From positions 1 through 14,280 of the forward strand of contig WGAK01000215.1 of NCBI GenBank assembly GCA_015494815.1: DNA of 14,280 nt, in the 5' to 3' direction. This DNA is from Anaerolineales bacterium (GTDB taxonomy: Bacteria; Chloroflexota; Anaerolineae; Anaerolineales; DRMV01). Position numbers and translations under genes: made by a program. Under the pieces are notes generated by a model that was given only the letters and a program-made list of their open reading frames with translations, searched no databases and was not told the origin of the DNA. Shown piece by piece: positions 7,204-13,659 of this stretch (position 1 is its first letter; the number at the start of each line of letters is the position of its first letter).

Positions 7204-7235
7204 AAAAATTCGGGGCGGCCCCGCGGGCCGCCCCG
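7204..7235 (-). terminator. Intrinsic terminator of the glycine cleavage operon
   Basis: On the minus strand CGGGGCGGCCC (7225-7235) and GGGCCGCCCCG (7211-7221) form a perfect 11-bp G+C-rich stem with a 3-nt loop, followed by AATTTTT down to 7204. It begins eight bases after the gcvPB stop at 7243 and ends 19 nt before the sirtuin start at 7184. Confidence 0.85.
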
Positions 7236-7242
7236 GTCATCC

Positions 7243-8721
7243 TCACCCTTGTTGAGGCCAGTCGAACCAGGTGAGCACCAACTCCCGAGCGGCCTTGACC
7301 TCGTCCACCCGCCCGAAAGGCGTGGTGTGCGGGGCCTCGTGCAGCACCTCGGGGTTCTCGCGGGCCTCGCGCGCAATCTGTTTCATCGCGGCCACGAACG
7401 CATCCAGGGTGCGCTTGCTCTCGGTCTCGGTGGGCTCAATCATCAGCGCCTCGTGCACGATGAGGGGGAAGTAGTTGGTGGGCGGATGGAAGCCGAAGTC
7501 CATCAGGCGCTTGGAGATGTCCAGCGCGCGCACACCCGGCGCGTCTTCCCAGCGGCCCTCGGCCACGAATTCGTGCTTGCACAGGCGGTTGTAGGGGATG
7601 TGGTAGGTGTCTTGCAATTGCACCCGCAGGTAGTTGGCGTTGAGCACCGCGTCTTCGGCCACCTGGCGCAGGCCCTCGCCGCCCAGGCTGAGGATGTAGG
7701 TCAGGGCCCGCACCATGACGCCAAAGTGCCCATAGAACGCCTTGACCCGCCCGATGCTGTGCCGGGGCATGACCAGGCCGTAGGTGGGGCCGTTCTCTTC
7801 GTCTTCGTCCACCACCTCGACGATGGGGCCGGGCAGGAAGTCCACCAGGTGTTGGGCCACGGCCACCGGCCCCGAGCCCGGCCCGCCGCCGCCGTGGGGC
7901 GTGGAGAAGGTCTTGTGCAGGTTAAGGTGCACCACATCGAAGCCCATATCGCCGAAGCGGGCGATGCCCAGCAGCGCGTTCAGGTTGGCGCCATCGCCGT
8001 AGACCAGTCCGCCCGCGTCGTGCACGGCCTGCACCACTTCCTCGATGTGCTCCTCGAACAGGCCCAGGGTGTTGGGGTTGGTAATCATCAGCCCCACCAG
8101 GGTGTCGTCGCACTCGGCCTTGAGTTTGGCCAGGTCAATGTTGCCCCGGTCGTCCGAAGGAATCTCCACCACCCGCATGCCGCTCATGGCCGACGAAGCG
8201 GGATTGGTGCCGTGCGCGGAGTCGGGCACCAAAATCTTGTTGCGCTTGGTGTCGCCCCGGCTGCGATGATAGGCCCGCATGATGAGCACGCCGGTGAGTT
8301 CGCCGTGCGCGCCGGCCGCGGGCTGCAGGCTCACGCCCGCCATGCCCACGATTTCCTTGAGATACTCTTGCAGATAATACATCACCGCCAGCGCGCCCTG
8401 CACGGTTTCTTCGGGCTGCAAGGGGTGGATGTGGGCGAAACCCGGCAGGCGGGCCATGTCTTCGTTGACCTTGGGGTTGTACTTCATGGTGCACGACCCC
8501 AGGGGGTAGAAGTCAATGTCCACCGCGTGGTTGAAGTGCGAGAGGCGGGTGTAATGGCGCACCACATCCACTTCCGACAGTTCGGGCAAGGGCAGACTCG
8601 TGCGGCGCAAAGCCTCGGGCACCGCCGCAGCGGGCACATCGGCCTCGGGGAAACGCACGCCACGGCGGCCCGGCGACGACAGTTCCACCAACAAGGGTTC
8701 GCGAATCGTGGTCTCGCTCAT
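7243..8721 (-). CDS. gcvPB: Glycine dehydrogenase (decarboxylating), P-protein subunit 2
   Basis: 492 residues, the PLP-binding C-terminal half of the glycine cleavage P-protein in its split form. With GcvPA it decarboxylates glycine and passes the aminomethyl group to the lipoyl arm of GcvH, in the cytosol. Seen: FYPLGSCTMKYNP at 71-83, GAHGELTG at 137-144, DSAHGTNPAS at 167-176, and the PLP lysine, Lys270, in NLHKTFSTPHGGGGPG, all typical of GcvPB. Start: ATG 8721 with GGGAGG seven nt upstream; the in-frame extension to 8799 lies inside gcvPA and is rejected. It follows gcvPA after a 25-nt gap and is the last gene of the operon, closed by the terminator at 7204-7235. Confidence 0.98.
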   Translation of the reverse strand: MSETTIREPLLVELSSPGRRGVRFPEADVPAAAVPEALRRTSLPLPELSEVDVVRHYTRLSHFNHAVDIDFYPLGSCTMKYNPKVNEDMARLPGFAHIHPLQPEETVQGALAVMYYLQEYLKEIVGMAGVSLQPAAGAHGELTGVLIMRAYHRSRGDTKRNKILVPDSAHGTNPASSAMSGMRVVEIPSDDRGNIDLAKLKAECDDTLVGLMITNPNTLGLFEEHIEEVVQAVHDAGGLVYGDGANLNALLGIARFGDMGFDVVHLNLHKTFSTPHGGGGPGSGPVAVAQHLVDFLPGPIVEVVDEDEENGPTYGLVMPRHSIGRVKAFYGHFGVMVRALTYILSLGGEGLRQVAEDAVLNANYLRVQLQDTYHIPYNRLCKHEFVAEGRWEDAPGVRALDISKRLMDFGFHPPTNYFPLIVHEALMIEPTETESKRTLDAFVAAMKQIAREARENPEVLHEAPHTTPFGRVDEVKAARELVLTWFDWPQQG

Positions 8722-8746
8722 GGGGAATCCTCCCTTGCGGGCCGGC

Positions 8747-10105
8747 TCACGCCGCGGCCTCGCGGGCAATCGCTTCCAGCGCCGTGGCCAGCAGGTCAAT
8801 TTCGTCCTTGCTGTTCATCTCGGTCACCGCGATGAGCATGTGGCGGTCCAGGCTGGGGAAGTCTTGGGACAAATCGTAGCCGCCCAAGATGCCGTAGTCC
8901 AGCAAGCGGCGGTTGATTTCGGCCACGGGTAGCGGGGTCTTGAGGGTAAATTCGTTGAAGAAGGGCACCTCGGGGAAGGCCAGTTCGTACCCTTCCAGCC
9001 CGGCCAGGCGCTGCGCGGCGTAGTGGGCCTTGTGGTAGTTGAGCGCGGCCACCTGCTGCAGGCCGTCCTTGCCCAGCAGGCCCAGGTACACCGTCGCGGC
9101 CAGGGCCATGAGCGCGTTGTTGGTGCAAATGTTGGAAGTGGCGCGCGCCCGGCGGATGTGCTGTTCGCGCGCGGTCAGGGTGAGCACATAGGCCCGCTGG
9201 CCGCGCGTGTCCACGCTCTCGCCCACGATGCGGCCGGCCATCTTGCGCACATACTTCTTGCGGGTGGCGAACAGACCCAGATACGGCCCGCCGTACGACA
9301 AGGGGATGCCCAGGGGCTGGCCCTCGGCGGTGACGATGTCCGCGCCGAAGTCGCCGGGGGGCTTGAGCAGGCCCAGGGCCAGGGGGTTGACCGCCACGCC
9401 CAGCAGCGCGCCGCGCGCGTGCACGGCCTCGGCCAGGTCGCTCAAGTCGTACACCCGGCCCAAGAAGTCGGGGTACTGCACCATGACCAGGCTGGTGCGG
9501 TCGTCCACCGCGTCCAGCAGCGCGTCGGGGGTCGCGGTGGGGTCGCCCTCGTGGGGCACCACAATCTCGCGGTCCGACGCGTCGTAGTAGGTGTGCACCG
9601 TGGCCAGGTATTGCGGATGCAGCGCGGGCGAGAGCACGGCCTTGGGCCGCTTGCCGCGAAACACGTGGTAGGCCATGTTCACGGCCTCGGCCACCGCGGT
9701 GGCACCGTCGTACAGCGACGCGTTGGCCACCTCCATGCCCGTGAGCGCGCACACCAGGCTTTGGAACTCGAAGATGGCGTGCAGCGTGCCCTGGGAGACC
9801 TCAGGCTGGTAAGGCGTGTACGCGGTATAAAACTCCCCGCGCCGCAAGATGTGGTCCACGGCCGCGGGCACATAGTGATAATACGCGCCCGCGCCCAGGA
9901 AGGAGATGAAGTCCTGCACCGTGAGGTTGGCGTCGGCCAGGCTTTGCATCTCCGCGGTCACTTCCATCTCGCTCATGGGCGGGGGCAATTTCAAGTCCGG
10001 ATAGCGATACTTGGCCGGCACATCGGCGAACAAGTCCTCCATGCGCTCGACACCGATGGCCGCCAGCATGGCCCGGCGTTCGTCAGGGGTGTGCGGGGTG
10101 TACAT
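8747..10105 (-). CDS. gcvPA: Glycine dehydrogenase (decarboxylating), P-protein subunit 1
   Basis: 452 residues, the N-terminal half of the split P-protein; it shares the fold of GcvPB but lacks the PLP lysine and forms the heterodimer/heterotetramer that makes active sites with it. Seen: an N-terminal YTPHTPDERRAML start, FLGAGAYYHYVP from residue 69, TAYTPYQPEVSQGTLHAIFE from 94, and NASLYDG from 128, all family hallmarks. Together GcvPA and GcvPB (944 residues) match the length of the one-chain P-protein. Start: ATG 10105 with AAGGAG six nt upstream; the extension to 10141 has no support. It lies 41 nt after gcvH and 25 nt before gcvPB, under control of the glycine riboswitch. Confidence 0.98.
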   Translation of the reverse strand: MYTPHTPDERRAMLAAIGVERMEDLFADVPAKYRYPDLKLPPPMSEMEVTAEMQSLADANLTVQDFISFLGAGAYYHYVPAAVDHILRRGEFYTAYTPYQPEVSQGTLHAIFEFQSLVCALTGMEVANASLYDGATAVAEAVNMAYHVFRGKRPKAVLSPALHPQYLATVHTYYDASDREIVVPHEGDPTATPDALLDAVDDRTSLVMVQYPDFLGRVYDLSDLAEAVHARGALLGVAVNPLALGLLKPPGDFGADIVTAEGQPLGIPLSYGGPYLGLFATRKKYVRKMAGRIVGESVDTRGQRAYVLTLTAREQHIRRARATSNICTNNALMALAATVYLGLLGKDGLQQVAALNYHKAHYAAQRLAGLEGYELAFPEVPFFNEFTLKTPLPVAEINRRLLDYGILGGYDLSQDFPSLDRHMLIAVTEMNSKDEIDLLATALEAIAREAAA

Positions 10106-10146
10106 AGGCCACTCCTTGAGGGCGGGGCCCAACGGGGCCACGGGGA

Positions 10147-10539
10147 TTACGCTTCCCGCTCTTCACAGTACTTCTGATACGCGTCCGCGTCCATGAGGCC
10201 GTCCAGTTCCGCGGGGTCGGCGATTTGCAAGCGCACCATCCAGGCCTCGCCATAAGGGTCGCTGTTGACCACCTCGGGGGTGTCGGCCAAGTCTTCGTTA
10301 ATGGCCACCACCGTGCCGCTGACGGGCGCGTACACGTCCGCGGCGGCCTTCACCGATTCCACCGTGGCCACGATATCGCCTTGCTGCACTTCGTCGCCTT
10401 CCGAGACGGTAATCTCCACATACACCACATCGGACAACTGCGCCTGGGCATAATCGGTAATGCCCACCGTGCCGTCCTCGGGGTTAATCCACTCGTCGTT
10501 CTTGGTGTACTTCAAGTGGGGGGCGACTTTCCAGGACAT
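10147..10539 (-). CDS. gcvH: Glycine cleavage system H protein
   Basis: 130 residues, standard size. This lipoyl carrier shuttles the aminomethyl group from the P-protein to the T-protein and is reoxidised by lipoamide dehydrogenase. The lipoyl attachment site is Lys64 in ESVKAAADVYAPVSG, inside the barrel-sandwich hybrid fold; YTKNDEW near residues 11-17 and the acidic C-terminal helix are also typical. Start: ATG 10539 with AGGAGG five to six nt upstream. It is the first gene after the riboswitch and terminator, so it is the first to respond to glycine. The usual neighbour gcvT is missing from the operon, as are lipoate-attachment genes. Confidence 0.98.
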   Translation of the reverse strand: MSWKVAPHLKYTKNDEWINPEDGTVGITDYAQAQLSDVVYVEITVSEGDEVQQGDIVATVESVKAAADVYAPVSGTVVAINEDLADTPEVVNSDPYGEAWMVRLQIADPAELDGLMDADAYQKYCEEREA

Positions 10540-10592
10540 GGTGAACCTCCTATGGGGTGAGAGAATCGCGGCCCGAGGCCGTCGTCCAACAC

Positions 10593-10627
10593 AAAAGGCA
10601 CGCGCGGGGCCGTAGCCCCCGCGTGCC
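10593..10627 (-). terminator. Riboswitch-controlled intrinsic terminator before gcvH
   Basis: On the minus strand the arm at 10615-10627 pairs with 10597-10610 (13 bp with one bulged C, tetraloop 10611-10614), followed by TTTTGTG. The base of the stem (GGC, 10625-10627) is also part of the aptamer 2 P1 strand, so P1 formation with bound glycine should compete with the terminator: a glycine-ON arrangement. Confidence 0.87.
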
Positions 10628-10812
10628 CTCTGTCAACTGGCCTGAGAGATGCGCGCCCGGGTGGGCGCTTGCCCCGTCGGCGGCGCGGCCGCGGCCGCGC
10701 GCTCTCCAGAGGGCCTGGGTTGGCGGAGTCCTTTTGCCTGAGAGTTTCACCCGCCTCTGGCAGGCTTGCCCCTTCGGCGCCCGGCGTGGGCCGGGTCTCT
10801 CCCCCGCCAACC
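10625..10812 (-). promoter_or_regulatory. Tandem glycine riboswitch (two aptamers)
   Basis: Read on the minus strand. Aptamer 1 (10812-10718): a 9-bp P1 of GGTTGGCGG with CCGCCAACC, then GGAGAG, the hairpin CCCGGC/GCCGGG, the conserved GCCGAAGGGGCAAGC, the hairpin CCTGCC/GGCGGG, and ACTCTCAGGCAAAAGGAC: a near-consensus match. Aptamer 2 (10714-10625): P1 GCCCTCT/AGAGGGC, GGAGAGC, a palindromic GCGCGGCC/GGCCGCGC stem, GCCGACGGGGCAAGC, the hairpin GCGCCC/GGGCGC, then TCTCAGGCC and GACAGAGGGC. The linker is very short. The class binds two glycines and in known cases turns on gcv genes when glycine is plentiful. Here the expression platform is the terminator at 10593-10627, whose stem base overlaps P1 of aptamer 2. 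No convincing promoter lies directly upstream. Confidence 0.97.
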
Positions 10813-10826
10813 GCGGCGGCGATGGA

Positions 10827-11165
10827 TTAAATCCAGCCCTGATTGCGGGCCAGGTCGGTCAGGCCGGGCACGGTGGTCCATTCGCCCTGATAGGCCTTAT
10901 AGGCCACATAGCCCTGATAGGCCCAAATCACCGGCAACAGACACAGGCCCACCAGCACGATGGACAACACGGTGATGACCAGCCCGGCGGCGATGTTGAA
11001 CAGCAGCGAATTGACGGCGTGGAATTTGCGGAAGGGATGCTGGCGCTGCTCTTCCGCAATCAAAATGTAGATGGCTACCAGCCCGCCCACGATGGGCATC
11101 CAGGCCCACATGGCCATGGTGCGGTCCGCATCGGTCACGGGGGCAGAGGAAACGGTCTCAGACAT
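10827..11165 (-). CDS. Small membrane protein, DUF4870-like
   Basis: 112 residues. Hydrophobic segments run from about 18-37 and 52-90 (one long or two short helices), joined by a basic loop with HPFRKFHAVNSLLF at 43-56. That His-Ala-x-x-Ser-Leu-Leu loop and the MAMWAWMPIVGGL opening resemble the DUF4870/TIC20-like small membrane proteins, whose function is unknown. The C-terminal ~22 residues are soluble. Start: ATG 11165 with AAGGAG seven nt upstream. It has its own extended -10 promoter at 11210-11218, and its stop lies only 14 nt before the 5' end of the glycine riboswitch, so it may share a transcript with the gcv operon. A role in glycine metabolism is possible only by position. Confidence 0.88.
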   Translation of the reverse strand: MSETVSSAPVTDADRTMAMWAWMPIVGGLVAIYILIAEEQRQHPFRKFHAVNSLLFNIAAGLVITVLSIVLVGLCLLPVIWAYQGYVAYKAYQGEWTTVPGLTDLARNQGWI

Positions 11166-11209
11166 CGGCTTACTCCTTTTGGCGCGGCGTGGAACTCCAG
11201 CGCATTCTC

Positions 11210-11218
11210 ATTATACCA
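11210..11218 (-). promoter_or_regulatory. Extended -10 promoter of the DUF4870-like gene
   Basis: On the minus strand TGG-TATAAT, a perfect -10 with TGn extension; no good -35 is seen, as is common for extended -10 promoters. The predicted start, near 11203, gives a 38-nt leader with AAGGAG before the ATG at 11165. It may also drive the riboswitch and gcv genes downstream. Confidence 0.6.
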
Positions 11219-11239
11219 GCCCAGGGAAGCCCTCCACCC

Positions 11240-11256
11240 TGCCCTGCGTCAGGGCA
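11240..11256 (-). other. Hairpin over the stop codon of the histidine phosphatase gene
   Basis: TGCCCTG (minus strand 11256-11250) and CAGGGCA (11246-11240) pair perfectly over 7 bp with a 3-nt loop; the stem contains most of the TGA stop. No T-run follows on the minus strand, so it is not a standard intrinsic terminator. It may protect the 3' end or be a weak terminator for the three-gene group. Confidence 0.4.
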
Positions 11257-11815
11257 CGGTCACCACCTCCCAGCGGGCGTTGGGCACCGCGATGCGCCGC
11301 ACCTGACACGCAGGCAGGCCCTGATAGCGCACTTTGGTCAGCGCCAGGGGAATGTGATGCGCGACCACGCCCACGGTCTGGCCGGCATGCCGGGCCCGCA
11401 ACGCGTCCAGGGCCGCGTACACCCGCTGCTGCACCTGGCACAGGCCCTCGCCGCCGGGGATGGTCGCGCCCCACGGGTCGGCCTCCCAGCGGGCGAAGGC
11501 GGCCGGGTAGCGTTGCCGAATGACCGTCACCGGCAGGCCCTGCCACTGCCCCAGGTGGATTTCCATCCAGCGCGGGTCGTACACGGGCCGCACGCCCAAC
11601 CGCGCGGCCACGGGCAACGCGGTCTGCCGCGCGCGCAGCAGCGGGCTGACATACAACGCGTCCAGGCGCACGCCGGCCCGCTGCAGGTCCAGGGCCAGCG
11701 CCACGGCCTGGGCGCGGCCGCGGGCGTCCAGGGGCGGGTCGGCCTGGCCCTGATAGCGGCCCTCGACATTCCAGGCGGTGCGCCCATGCCGCATGAGCAC
11801 CAGCCGCACGCTCAT
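11249..11815 (-). CDS. Histidine phosphatase family protein, candidate glucosyl-3-phosphoglycerate phosphatase
   Basis: 188 residues of the histidine phosphatase (phosphoglycerate mutase-like) superfamily. The phosphohistidine motif LMRHGRT is at 7-13 with His10; Arg9, the acid Glu85 in MEIHLGQWQG, and the second catalytic His153 in VVAHHIPL complete the site. The family covers phosphoglycerate mutases, cobalamin-pathway and sugar phosphatases, so sequence alone does not fix the substrate. Its start ATG 11815 overlaps the stop of the Usp-GpgS gene (ATGA), with GGAGG seven nt upstream. In mycobacteria the GpgP that dephosphorylates glucosyl-3-phosphoglycerate (Rv2419c) is of this superfamily; the tight coupling to GpgS makes the same job likely here. 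Other possibilities are an alpha-ribazole phosphatase-like or general phosphatase. The same frame is open as far as 12877, but that part is a shadow of the upstream gene. Confidence 0.93.
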   Translation of the reverse strand: MSVRLVLMRHGRTAWNVEGRYQGQADPPLDARGRAQAVALALDLQRAGVRLDALYVSPLLRARQTALPVAARLGVRPVYDPRWMEIHLGQWQGLPVTVIRQRYPAAFARWEADPWGATIPGGEGLCQVQQRVYAALDALRARHAGQTVGVVAHHIPLALTKVRYQGLPACQVRRIAVPNARWEVVTVP

Positions 11816-13659
11816 TCCGGCGCCTCCAGCCCCCGTCGGGCCCGATATTCGGGCAGCGCAATCATGGGCGGCCGCTCCAACTCGGCAATCTCTTCCACCT
11901 CCAGGAAGTATTGCCCGGCCTCGTAGCGCACGATTTTCATGGTGCGGTTGATGTCTTGCAGCAGTTTCAGGCCGTAACGCCGTTCCAGTTTGCCCATCAC
12001 CGTCTGGATGATGGCAAAGGCCATCTTGCTCAGGTTGGTCAGCGACTGATTGCGGTGGATGCGCTCTACCAAATCCACCTGGGCGATGGCCGAAAGGCCA
12101 AATTCCTCCAAGATGCCAATCAGCACGGCCATCTCGACGCCATAGCCCGAACTGAAGGGGATGCGCTCCAGGGCCTCGCGCCGGCCGCCGTATTCCCCGG
12201 CCAGGGGCTGAATGACGCCCGACAACTCGGGGAAGAACAGGTTGATGAGGGGCCGGGCCGTGAGTTCCGTCACCCGCCCACCCCGGCCGGGCTGCAGCCC
12301 CTGGCCCGTCTTCAGCGGTCGGCGGTAGAAACCTTTGACCAGCATGAGTTTGGTGCGATAGAGCAGCGCGCCGATGAGGCCGTACACGAAGCGCGGGTGA
12401 AAGTTGCGGATGTCGGTGTCCACCCAAATGATGAGGTCGCCTTTGGTCACATACAGGCTCTTCCACAGGGCCTCGCCTTTGCCCTCGCGCGCACCGTATT
12501 GGGGCAGCACCTGCTGATGGATGTAGACGGGAATGCCCAGGTCCTGGGCAATCTCCCGGGTGCGGTCCGTGGAGTTGGAGTCCATGAGCACGATTTCGTC
12601 CAGCAGCGGCACCTGCTCCATGAGCGCGCGCTGGCAGGTGCGGATGATAGGGCCGATGGTCTCTTCTTCGTTCAACGCGGGGAGGGCCAGGCTGATGGTC
12701 ACCCCGCGCTCCTCTTTGAGGCGCACCAGGCGCTTGAGGTCCGCGAACTCGTCGGAATGAAAGGTGTTCTCCGCGAACCAGCGGTCCACCAGCACCGAAA
12801 TGGCGTGCGCGCCGAAGCGGCGGGGGTCTTCGCGCTCCAAGGCCACGCGGCGGGTCTTGACGGCCAGCACAGGACACGGCGCGTCGGCCAGCAGGCGGTC
12901 GGCGATGGCACCAAACGAGGTGGTGGACGCGGTGGGGCGGGCCGCGGTGCCCACGATGACCAGGTCGTAGCCGCGCGCGGCTTCCACCAGCGCGGCCGGC
13001 TTGTCGTCCGACGCCAGGGTCTCTTGCCGCACATCGGGCATGGCCTGCAAAATCTGCCGCATGCCCGCGAAATCCAGGTCCTCCTGGTGGTCGGGCTCTT
13101 CAGAGCGCAAGCGCAAGGAAGTCACCCGGCTGCCGAACTGCCGGGACAGCAGCAGGGCCAGCCGCAAGGCCAACTCCGCGTGCGGCCCGCCCCGGTTGGG
13201 GATGAGGATGCGCTGCGGCGGCGTGCGCAGCGGCCCACGCAGCAGCAAGATGTCGGCCGGCGGGTGCGAGAGCAACTCCGCGGCGGTCAGTTGCAACACC
13301 TCCAGATGGCGGGGCCAGTCGAGCACCAGCATGTCCACCCGCTCGCGCAGGGCCACCATGCGCAGGTCATCCCACGGCGTGTAGGTGACGCGAATGCGCG
13401 CCTTGGCGCGCAGATACACCCGGTCCACATGCGCCTGGATGCGTTTGCGCAACTCGCGGGCCGCGGCCGCGCCCACGGTCAAATTTTCGCCCTCGGGTAC
13501 GGGCACGATGCCCACCAGCATGACGGGCACCTGGGCCTCGGCCAGCCAACGGGCCAGGGTGAGCAGGCTGTCGTTGTCGCCTTGCGGCATCAGCGGAATC
13601 AACACCCGGGCGGCCCGGCGCTTGCCGCCGTTGGACCACGACGAGACGGCAGGGCTCAT
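11812..13659 (-). CDS. Two universal-stress-protein domains fused to glucosyl-3-phosphoglycerate synthase (GT81, GpgS)
   Basis: 615 residues. Residues ~16-142 and ~149-268 each show a UspA-like layout: a VLIP or ILIP first strand, a long helix, and a closing ADILLL or CPVLAV strand. Domain 2 has G237-x2-A240-x9-G250-A251 where ATP-binding Usps have G-x2-G-x9-G-S/T, so nucleotide binding is doubtful. Residues ~290-600 are a GpgS: LPALNEEETIG at 326-336, DSNSTD at 360-365, GKGEALWKSL at 393-402, the metal-binding DTD at 414-416, VKGFYRRP at 441-448, GGRVTELTARP at 460-470, QPLAGEYGGRR at 484-494, and HRNQ at 535-538. GpgS joins glucose from an NDP-glucose to 3-phosphoglycerate, the first step to glucosylglycerate. 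Start: ATG 13659 with AGGAGG seven nt upstream. ATGA overlaps tie it to the GT4 before it and the histidine phosphatase after it. Known stand-alone GpgS proteins lack the Usp part. Confidence 0.93.
   Translation of the reverse strand: MSPAVSSWSNGGKRRAARVLIPLMPQGDNDSLLTLARWLAEAQVPVMLVGIVPVPEGENLTVGAAAARELRKRIQAHVDRVYLRAKARIRVTYTPWDDLRMVALRERVDMLVLDWPRHLEVLQLTAAELLSHPPADILLLRGPLRTPPQRILIPNRGGPHAELALRLALLLSRQFGSRVTSLRLRSEEPDHQEDLDFAGMRQILQAMPDVRQETLASDDKPAALVEAARGYDLVIVGTAARPTASTTSFGAIADRLLADAPCPVLAVKTRRVALEREDPRRFGAHAISVLVDRWFAENTFHSDEFADLKRLVRLKEERGVTISLALPALNEEETIGPIIRTCQRALMEQVPLLDEIVLMDSNSTDRTREIAQDLGIPVYIHQQVLPQYGAREGKGEALWKSLYVTKGDLIIWVDTDIRNFHPRFVYGLIGALLYRTKLMLVKGFYRRPLKTGQGLQPGRGGRVTELTARPLINLFFPELSGVIQPLAGEYGGRREALERIPFSSGYGVEMAVLIGILEEFGLSAIAQVDLVERIHRNQSLTNLSKMAFAIIQTVMGKLERRYGLKLLQDINRTMKIVRYEAGQYFLEVEEIAELERPPMIALPEYRARRGLEAPE

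Noticed and set aside
7185..7376. N-terminal extension of the sirtuin
   Set aside because: Runs through the terminator and into gcvPB; the start at 7184 fits family length and its ribosome site.
7003..8835. 610-codon open frame on the plus strand
   Set aside because: Antisense to gcvPB and part of the sirtuin; His/Gln/Arg/Gly-rich translation with no recognisable fold, as expected from the complement of G+C-rich coding DNA.
9023..10177. 384-codon open frame on the plus strand
   Set aside because: Complement of gcvPA; composition is that of a shadow frame and no ribosome site is seen.
10684..10702. Perfect G+C palindrome as an operator or restriction-type site
   Set aside because: Explained as a stem of the second glycine aptamer.
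10826..10831. TTTAAT on the minus strand as a -10 for the riboswitch
   Set aside because: No -35 with an acceptable match at 16-18 bp and no TGn extension; noted only as an alternative to transcription from 11203.
11816..12877. Long N-terminal extension of the histidine phosphatase frame
   Set aside because: It lies in another frame of the GpgS gene; the family start LVLMRHGRT follows directly after ATG 11815, which has a good Shine-Dalgarno.
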